This document shows, piece after piece, positions 57,401 to 64,000 of a stretch of DNA of 64,000 bases (its first letter is position 1; each line of letters starts with the position of its first letter). The stretch is from Reticulitermes speratus (lineage: Eukaryota > Arthropoda > Insecta > Blattodea > Rhinotermitidae), in NCBI GenBank assembly GCA_021186555.1, contig JAJKFL010000014.1:24063033-24127032 (forward strand), given 5' to 3'. The translations under genes were made by a program, and so were the position numbers. The notes beneath the pieces were generated by a model. The model ran no database searches. It saw only the letters and a program-made list of their open reading frames with translations, and was not told the origin of the DNA.

Positions 57401-58140
57401 TGAGCCAATGGAAGGTTTATGTATAGGAAACGTAGCAATGTTTCAAAACTGTCAAATTTTCTCCTCTGCCACGACAGCCTCTGTCTTAACAGTTTCTCTT
57501 TATCCTTAATCATAAATCGTTGCCGCATAATCTTTGCGACTGAAACAGCGCCGTTAAACTACCCTATACCGAAAATCAGGGATTCTAATAGCAATTTCAA
57601 GGTCAGTGGCCCGAGAACAGCACGGCGTCTAATAAGTATAATGAGTCTCTTTACTTTGACTGAGTAGGTATCCTGTCTACAGTATTGCATTGTGCGTGCG
57701 ATCGCTAAGTTATACATGCCGTGTTAAAACGTTAGCTTTTTCATCTCGCCGCTCCCTTGATATTACTGTAATATGAAACGAACTATTAACATTTTGCTGC
57801 TATAATCACTACAGATACAGTTGTAGATAGACCTATGGAAGAAACAGAGCCATACTTCATTTGTCTTAATTAAAATAACATTAAAATAACAGATGTTGAT
57901 TTCGTATCTGCTCTCTTAATTTATTTATTCGCATTGATATGAATCATAATTGATATTAACATGCTTTTACGCAGAATATGGGATTAAATTGTTGCGTAGT
58001 GATTTTTGTAGATGAATGAGTCTATAGTCCATCAGAATTAAGGCAGCCAGTGCCTATTGTAAAGTGATAAACCAAACTTAAAGCTTGTTATTTCATGTAG
58101 TTTTCTTTGCTTTGTATTGTAAATTCAATAGTTGTCTTCT
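54435..58140. other. 3.7 kb, largely unassigned
   Basis: A GC-richer patch lies at 54890-55070. Two diverged copies of a CAGTAGGAATGACAGAGGAA-like word (55649-55675 and 55947-55972) suggest an old duplication. 56050-56350 is GC-richer with no identity. No coding domain was recognised. Confidence 0.35.
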
Positions 58141-58146
58141 ATGGCA

Positions 58147-58500
58147 TTACGGTCCTTTACGTTTGACCTTAGCCTCCCTTGTGATTCTTGCCCATTCTAG
58201 TCTATCTTGCTCTTTGCACATCCATCTCTTAATTCCTAATGTTCTTATATCAGTTTGGACGTCATCAAACCATCTTAACTTAGGTCTACCAATTTTCCGC
58301 TTTTTATCCAGTTTGGCATTCAAAATCTTCTTTGGTAATCTAAAATCCTCCATTCGAACCACATGGCCCAGCCACTCCAATCTTCCAGTTTTAATATCTG
58401 ATATAATATTAGTGTCCTTATATATATTTTGGAGTTCCAAGTTAGTTCTAATTCGCCAAACTCCATTTTCACACTTGGGACCATAAATTTTCCTTAGTAT
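58147..58500 (-). pseudogene. C-terminal fragment of a non-LTR retrotransposon ORF2
   Basis: The minus strand is open from 58500 to the TAA at 58147-58149. It reads ILRKIYGPKCENGVWRIRTN, then LELQNIYKDTNIISDIKTGR, LEWLGHVVRMED, IGRPKLRWFDDVQTDIRTLG and EWARITREAKVKRKGP. This is the conserved tail downstream of the reverse transcriptase domain in insect endonuclease-reverse transcriptase LINEs. Just beyond 58500 the frame meets a stop, so the copy is 5'-truncated, as is usual for LINEs. It is better preserved than, and different in family from, the six fragments elsewhere in the window. Confidence 0.85.
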
Positions 58501-58504
58501 TATT

Positions 58505-58970
58505 CAATAGCTGTACCCATCCAAATAACAGCTAGGCTATTATGGGTTCTTTGTAAGATTTGAATAAAATTAACGCATAATAAAGGGATAAAAATATATG
58601 TTTCTGTTCGGAAACTTTATCTCTTCAGGAACGCTACTTTTCCCGACGAAATTTAGAACGAAGTGTCGACAATAGAAGCTTCCTATTGACATATGACAGC
58701 AGCTTCTTTATAGTACGAATCTCAAATACAGTTGTCTCAAATTTCCCAAGAGGTGCTTTTCGTAAGAACTGTCGATTGAGGACACATGTGTCCTGAAGTT
58801 TAGATTTTGTAAAGAATTCGGGATGATATCTGCGTTTGAACTGAACAAAATCAGTTATTTCTATAAGTTATTCTTTATTATTTTATCAATAGTTGTTCTT
58901 GCATTCTTTAGTGGAAAACAAATTTAAATTACTTGTATTTTTATTTTTATTATTATTATTATTTACTGCA
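58505..58970. other. Unassigned, ending in (TTA)n
   Basis: Nothing recognised. A TTATTATTATT tract lies at 58947-58963 directly before the minisatellite. Confidence 0.3.
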
Positions 58971-58975
58971 ATTGG

Positions 58976-59562
58976 GTTTTCACCCGGTGGGAGTAGTCCT
59001 TACACTAGTACACACAATACAAATGTTTTCACCCGGTGGCAGTAGTCCTTACACTAGTACACACAACACAAATGTTTTCACCCGGTGGCAGTAGTCCTTA
59101 CACTAGTACACACAATACAAATGTTTTCACCCGGTGGCAGTAGTCCTTACACTAGTACACACAATACAAATGTTTTCACCCGGTGGCAGTAGTCCTTACA
59201 CTAGTACACACAATACAAATGTTTTCACCCGGTGGCAGTAGTCCTTACACTAGTACACACAATACAAATGTTTTCACCCGGTGGCAGTAGTCCTTACACT
59301 AGTACACACAATACAAATGTTTTCACCCGGTAGCAGTAGTCCTTACACTAGTACACACAACACAAATGTTTTCACCCGGTGGCAGTAGTCCTTACACAGT
59401 ACACACAATACAAATGTTTTCACCCGGTGGCAGTAGTCCTTACACTAGTACACACAATACAAATGTTTTCACCCGGTGGCAGTAGTCCTTACACTAGTAC
59501 ACACAATACAAATATTTTCACCCGGTGGCAGTAGTCCTTACACTAGTGCACACAATACAAAT
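58976..59562. repeat. 49-bp minisatellite, 12 tandem copies
   Basis: Units begin at 58976, 59025, 59074, 59123, 59172, 59221, 59270, 59319, 59368, 59416, 59465 and 59514. The ninth is 48 bp because of a one-base loss near its CTTACAC word. Each starts GTTTTCACCCGGTGGCAGTA and ends CACACAATACAAAT. Differences are scattered single bases (GGTGGGAG in the first, GGTAGCAG in the eighth, TAGTGCAC in the last). Near identity shows recent expansion or homogenisation. Confidence 0.97.
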
Positions 59563-59815
59563 GGACATATAATATACATAAAAGTAACAATACAATACAA
59601 ACTATACACAATTACAAAACAATACATACAGTAAATACAAGTACACACATTAGAACACCATTCACACATTACAAAAACATCCACACCTTAACAAAAACAT
59701 CCACTCCTTAACAAAAACATCCACACCTTACAAAAACACCCACACACAATACAAACAAAACACACGCACATTACAAAAAAAACCCACAAATTAAATAATA
59801 CAAAAACATCAAAAC
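59563..59815. repeat. A/C-rich tail with 19-20-bp tandem units
   Basis: Strongly strand-biased A/C sequence made of ACAATACA words. At about 59671-59750 there are roughly four units of TTA(A)CAAAAACATCCACACC. It may belong to the same element as the minisatellite. Confidence 0.7.
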
Positions 59816-59819
59816 ACAC

Positions 59820-60220
59820 ATACTGCAAAAAGAAAGAGTTGTTAAGCCTATGGCATGATGGCGATCAGCGTGCTGCAGAATGAATCCTTCACCTATTGTA
59901 TTTAATTTAGGGCGAAGACGTCTCAAAACATGTCGGACTTCGGGTTAATATGTGCTGCCTACTTTCACCGGCAAGGAGGCCGTAATTTCCGCGAAAATTA
60001 GTCTGTCGAACAAAATAATTAAGCGTGAAATCTTCTGTAAATTTCCAGTAGTTACCACTACTACAGGAAGCACACCGTTACGACGACTTTGATTGACGGA
60101 TTGGGTAGACTTTCTCAAACACTATCGCTGAAGAACATGGTATTGCAGAAACTCCGACAAGTGTGAGACCAAAGCAAAACCAAAATATTTTATTTTCTTT
60201 ACATTTCTATTTTATATAAG
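59820..60220. other. Nothing recognised
   Basis: Moderate GC, no recognised family or domain. Confidence 0.3.
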
Positions 60221-60224
60221 CCAG

Positions 60225-60515
60225 ACTAGCCTAGCGGTGTAGGAACTAGTCTCCAGGCTAGATGTCTGAGGAATCACAATGAGATTTTCTTTGGGGGCGT
60301 CAATTGTTTTGTCTACCACAGCGTCCAGTCTGGCTCCGGGGCCCACTGACCCTGGCACTGGGGTCCAACCATCCTCTATTAATGGATTTTGAGGGCTGTT
60401 TTTTTGGGTGTACAGCGGCCGAGGTATGAAACTGACCACCCAACCCATCACTTGCCGCGGTTAGGAAGAGCGGAGCTACATATCCACTGTCCCATATACT
60501 TGGGACTACTTTACA
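60225..60515 (+). mobile_element. SINE family B-like, diverged
   Basis: The CCTAGCGGTGTAGGAAC head, the ATTTTGAGGGCTG region, then GCGGCCGAGGTATGAAACTG, AGCGGAGCTACAT and CCCATATAC follow in family B order. The B box is lost. It could be a subfamily. Confidence 0.55.
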
Positions 60516-60574
60516 CTTACTGATAATTGTTGTATTCCTTTTTTATTTATTATGTCCTATGCATACGCCAGGAA

Positions 60575-60690
60575 GGTAGTGTAAAGTAAAGATGCATTGC
60601 CTGTGCACGCCATAAAGACGTATTGGGGAGGTGGAGGTATAGCTGCACACAGTCTTAACTTCGTTACTAGACGTGAGTAGTGAGTTAGTG
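60575..60690 (-). mobile_element. SINE family B, tail fragment
   Basis: TTGGGGAGGTGGAGGTATAGC and CAGTCTTAACTTCGTTAC match the inverted family B tail. The body is missing. Confidence 0.5.
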
Positions 60691-60951
60691 TATCAGGTAG
60701 CATGTACTCACGAAATTACGGAAAGCAGGCTAAGAATAAAACCCAGAAAACGACGAAAGACGTGGCATGTACAGGCATAAGTTGTTACTGCGGCACTGAA
60801 TTGGGCTTTATGTGCTGTCTGGTTAAAATGCAACATTCTAAGGACACGGATTTTTGGATGACTTGCTTTATCTCTTTACCCAGACAAGGGGAATGAAACC
60901 CACTTACTTAAGTCCAATAGATCCAATAGATAAAGTTGATCATTATCCATA

Positions 60952-60972
60952 ATAATAATAATAATAATAATT
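60952..60972. repeat. (AAT)n microsatellite
   Basis: About seven AAT units next to the tail side of the family B SINE that follows. Confidence 0.9.
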
Positions 60973-60984
60973 AAGTTAATTTTT

Positions 60985-61260
60985 CTCTTTCCACTCCACG
61001 AAGGCGTACAACGGAAAAGAGTTGTAGCTCCACTAATTCTTAACCTCAATACTAAGATGGATGTGAATGGTCAACTTCACGCCCCGACCGCTTTATCGCC
61101 GGGAAAGAACCCCGTTTCCATAGGATAGGAGGCTAGGTTGTCCCCAGAGCCGGACTGGATATTTTGGAAAAGAGAAAAATGTCTTGCTCCTGCCGGGATT
61201 CGAAAACAGTTCGTCCAGCCCGCAGTCTAATTTCCATACCAACTACGCTATCCCGGTTCC
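60985..61260 (-). mobile_element. SINE family B, minus strand, near full length
   Basis: The inverse complement starts GGAACCGGGATAGCGTAGTT and carries a decayed B box (TTTTCGAATCCCG). The body with CTCCTATCCTATGGAAACGG follows, and the tail ends in GTGGAGCTACAAC-like words read inverted. It is flanked by AAT repeats on the tail side and GTAATAATAAG on the other. Confidence 0.8.
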
Positions 61261-61264
61261 CGTA

Positions 61265-62035
61265 ATAATAAGCTATTTTCACTAAAATTCGCAAAGGGTA
61301 TAAGGTTGCTGAGTAAGAGAATTCATGAAGATCTGGCCGTGTGTCTGCACGCTGTTTCTAACACACTTCTCGGCTACGTATGTACTTAGCCAGCGGGTAT
61401 CCCGAACAGACGACATTCCTGTGTGATGTATGTGAAACGCTGCAGTAACTGATGTCTGACATCTGGCATAATGCAAATTTTATGCTGTGACGTAACCAGT
61501 TTGATCTCCCCCACAGATCATGTGACCGTGTGGCGCCCATCTCTCTACTTCGATAAACTACAAAACAGTAGGCTTCCCTGAAAGGTAAAAAAGCGTTTGT
61601 TTTTCAGTAAACACAATCTTACGTCGTTAATAAATAATATTCCATTAAAAGGCTGCATGTTTCAGTGTAAGAGACCTCAACCTGAGGTCTTAGAAATTAA
61701 ATATATGAAGGTGTTTTTTCCTTCGTCTTTTGTGTTCTGTGACAATTTTACATTTAATTTTCTGACAACTATTGCAATTTCGCCTACGTATTCTCAAACA
61801 CAGCTTTATGGAAAAATGCAAGCTTGGACACTGATATAAGTTTCAGCTTATCACAGTGAGTGATACTCAGATGATGGTCTGGTTTTTTTTTTGCCTTGTG
61901 TTGTGTATCGTGTTTGTTCCGATACTTCGGTGGAATATTCTGCTTCCATCTTCAATATGACAATTATTCTTAGATGAAACATTGTAACAAACACATCACA
62001 CGACATGTTGCAAAACCCAGAGGTTTATCTGCTTG
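61265..62035. other. Nothing recognised
   Basis: No supported feature. The minus-strand frames at 61282-61540 have no recognised domain. Confidence 0.3.
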
Positions 62036-62038
62036 ACC

Positions 62039-62120
62039 CTTGAAGATGGGACCGATGGTTTGTCCCGAAACGTCGGTAACTACCAATTTATGCTGCGTAA
62101 ATTCCAGAAGAGCGAATATC
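62039..62120 (+). repeat. Penelope-like end, single copy
   Basis: TTGAAGATGGGACC-GATGGTTT-GTCCCGAAACGTCGG, then about 25 bases later TAAATTCCAGAAGAGCG. This matches the right arm at 1209-1295 in order and spacing. Here there is no head-to-head partner. Confidence 0.55.
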
Positions 62121-62265
62121 TCATTCATTATCTTATTCACAATACTACGCCACTGATCTCCATTGTCATACTGTTGTAAAACCGTTTTCAGTCTATGATT
62201 CCGCTGAATGGGAGGGTTTATATATCACATCCATACAATACAGATCAATAAAAAATTTTGCTTTT

Positions 62266-62521
62266 CTTTTTCCATGGCGCAACAACCCCTAGTGGGCCAG
62301 GGTCTCCTCATTATGAAGGCTTCACGATCATATTCAGACACACAACACTCGGTAGGACACCTCTGGACGAGTGATCAATCCGACGCAGAGACCTCTACCT
62401 GGCAACACACAGCACTCACAAGACACAGACATCCATGCCACCGGCGGGATTCATACCCGCAATCCCAGCAAGCGAGCAGCCGCAGACCCACGCCGTAGAC
62501 CGTGCGGCGACTAGGATTGGC
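62266..62521 (-). mobile_element. SINE family A with 11-bp TSD
   Basis: The inverse complement matches 6827-7093. Its B box is GGGTATGAATCCC (one change). Perfect direct repeats ATTTTGCTTTT at 62255-62265 and 62522-62532 flank it. Confidence 0.9.
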
Positions 62522-62534
62522 ATTTTGCTTTTAT

Positions 62535-63000
62535 ACATCCTGTAACAGTCTAAATAATTTACGTATTCTAAGTTTTCCTTTTCAAGAACCTGTAATTTAT
62601 GTTGCTAGCATCAAGTTAACGTACCACGTGTGAGTCATAAAGAAAACAGTCCGTGCGATGACATCATCGACGTTTGAACGTACCAGCTGACTCATTAAGG
62701 CCCCATTTTCTGTAAATACATCTTCAGTAATTACGTAATCTTTACCTTGTAAAGACCGATGCAGTCTATTAGCATCGATAAAAAATCGTCTGTCCATGCA
62801 GCGTAACAAATAATGGCAATCGATTGTCATCGATAATAGTTGAAATTCTTTGAAAGATTTCAACAAATGAACACTGTTTTTTTACAAAAGGATTTGAAAC
62901 CTGCACAGCCAAGCTTTACTGACCTTTATTTCTTTCTATTATTAAGCAGACAAAACATTTCCCGGAATCTTGAAATAGGCTACACAAAAAATAATTGCCT
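62535..63000. other. Unassigned
   Basis: A minus-strand open frame (62597-62866) of about 89 codons has no domain that I recognise. It may belong to the same decayed element as the GIY-YIG fragment. Confidence 0.3.
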
Positions 63001-63103
63001 TCTTCAAGTGGTTAAAATTTTATAATTCGGACACAGCCGTCGACTACACATTGTTGTGTAGCAAGGTGTTTGATACGTGGCGTAACGAAGTAAATACATA
63101 TCG

Positions 63104-63298
63104 TCAGAGCTGCACCGTCTGCCCGTAATTAGATACAAGCCTTTTTGTGGCTCTCCTGTCCGTCTGCCCGATGTAATTAATTCCACACGTTATCATGTAC
63201 GTGTGATACACGACTCTGCTCAGTTCAACGTATTGAAGCTGTCTTCTTGAGAGTCGTCCCGGCTTTGATCTTTCGTTAAAGACTGTGACAAATGACAA
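63104..63298 (-). pseudogene. GIY-YIG nuclease fragment of a Penelope-like element
   Basis: The minus-strand frame includes PGRLSRRQLQYVELSRVVYH, then TYMITCGINYIGQTDRRATK and RLVSNYG. The CG.NYIGQT.R pattern, with its preceding VYH...C segment, is the start of a GIY-YIG endonuclease domain of the kind fused to reverse transcriptase in Penelope-like retroelements. The catalytic tail and the reverse transcriptase are missing, so it is dead. A frameshift probably moves the continuation to the overlapping frame at 63004-63186. Confidence 0.6.
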
Positions 63299-63299
63299 G

Positions 63300-64000
63300 C
63301 TTGACGCAGGATGTCCAATTTGTGGTCAGAGACAAATTTGTAAGAACTAGCTAGCTTAGGTTATTTTAGGTGAACTCTGTTAAACTCTTAAAGGAATAGA
63401 CATGTATATTCTCTTTATATATACATATATATATGAGTTATAATAATTCAGATGTAGCCATATTCTTCAGAATAAATTAATTATTAACAACATACTGACT
63501 TGAGTAAAAGACTGTTTTTACATTATTATTGTTCTTCAATTAACACGTCAGGCACTTTCTTTCAAAATTGTTCGTTGTTCACTTGGTCAGTATATTCCCA
63601 CAGTTCATTAATCACAACCTCCCGTCGAATACACAATTCTTATTGAATTAGGCATCTACTAATGGAAGTCCAATTTTATTGAATAACTGCGAATTAACGA
63701 ACTGGTATTAAATACGTCGGGTCAATAAAATGAGTAACAAATAAAGAAAGATCTTGCCTTTGACAGAAGTTTGTGGTCAATTAGTAAATAACACAGCGAT
63801 ATGGCCTAAATGATAGAAGTCCCAAATATTCAATATAGTGCGTACACTAGCTAACAGACCCTGTCATACATCTGAAATCAATCTAACGTCCTTACGCCCT
63901 ATTTCCTTTTATCCATTTTATTTTATCCATCTTCACTTGGGTCTCCCATGGGCCCTTCTGTGCAGTTTTCGTCACGTATAAAAATAACCAAAATATATAC
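63300..64000. other. Nothing recognised
   Basis: AT-rich, with a short TA-rich run at about 63415-63434. No supported feature up to the end of the window. Confidence 0.3.

Noticed and set aside
58085-58486. 133-codon open frame on the + strand
   Set aside because: It is the antisense of the LINE ORF2 tail on the minus strand, whose conserved blocks are recognisable.
58976-59562. A CRISPR-like array of regularly spaced repeats
   Set aside because: The whole 49-bp unit is repeated with no variable spacers, and the window is eukaryotic. It is a minisatellite.
62597-62866. 89-codon minus-strand frame as part of the GIY-YIG element
   Set aside because: No residues matching the nuclease or a reverse transcriptase could be seen, so the link was not asserted.

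Overview
The window looks like insect nuclear DNA. It is AT-rich, almost empty of coding sequence, and filled with short tRNA-derived SINEs, decayed LINE tails, DNA-transposon remnants and microsatellites. One host gene can be supported, an intronless SoxB1-type transcription factor (SoxNeuro-like) at 18550-19944 on the + strand. One gene in 64 kb and the many nested repeats point to a large genome. The repeat families (tRNA SINEs with CTCCAC-type 3' ends, SINE tails ending GTCGTTAAATAAA, and repeats reading 'VFWDVTPC') remind me of cockroach or termite (Blattodea) sequence. That placement is recognition from memory, not a search result. 'Insect' is safer than 'Blattodea'.

Layout. 1-1420: a VFWDVTPC-type repeat, then a decayed DNA transposon with MADF-like coding remains and a nested inverted pair of Penelope-like ends. 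1420-6800: mostly AT-rich single-copy-looking DNA. 6800-15400: a repeat nest with SINEs of at least three tRNA-derived families, two insertions with perfect target-site duplications, an array of seven X-box-like palindromes, a 447-bp element bounded by perfect 37-bp inverted repeats, and Penelope-like fragments. 15400-18550: flank and presumed promoter/5' UTR of the Sox gene, becoming GC-rich from about 17880. 18550-19944: the Sox coding region. 19945-22270: 3' UTR or downstream flank. 22445-31020: 8.6 kb of AT-rich DNA with almost no recognisable repeats. 31020-44600: a second repeat nest (LINE tails, SINEs, a three-copy dispersed repeat, a 212-bp near-perfect palindrome). 44600-49280: quiet AT-rich DNA. 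49280-54430: SINEs, a LINE fragment, VFWDVTPC repeats and a clean non-autonomous hAT element with 8-bp target duplication. 54430-64000: mostly unremarkable, but holding a LINE C-terminal ORF, a 12-copy 49-bp minisatellite, more SINEs, a Penelope-like end and a decayed GIY-YIG nuclease fragment.

How it fits together. The Sox gene is the only element likely to act for the host. The repeat-poor stretch downstream may be its regulatory territory, but that is inference. The most unusual structural theme is a recurring sequence of the form CTGANGAT - short hairpin - GAAAC, found at five places (1.2, 12.8, 44.5, 54.4 and 62.0 kb) plus one variant (15.3 kb). At three of these it lies inside or between inverted repeats. 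It resembles the hammerhead-ribozyme-like ends described for Penelope-like retroelements.
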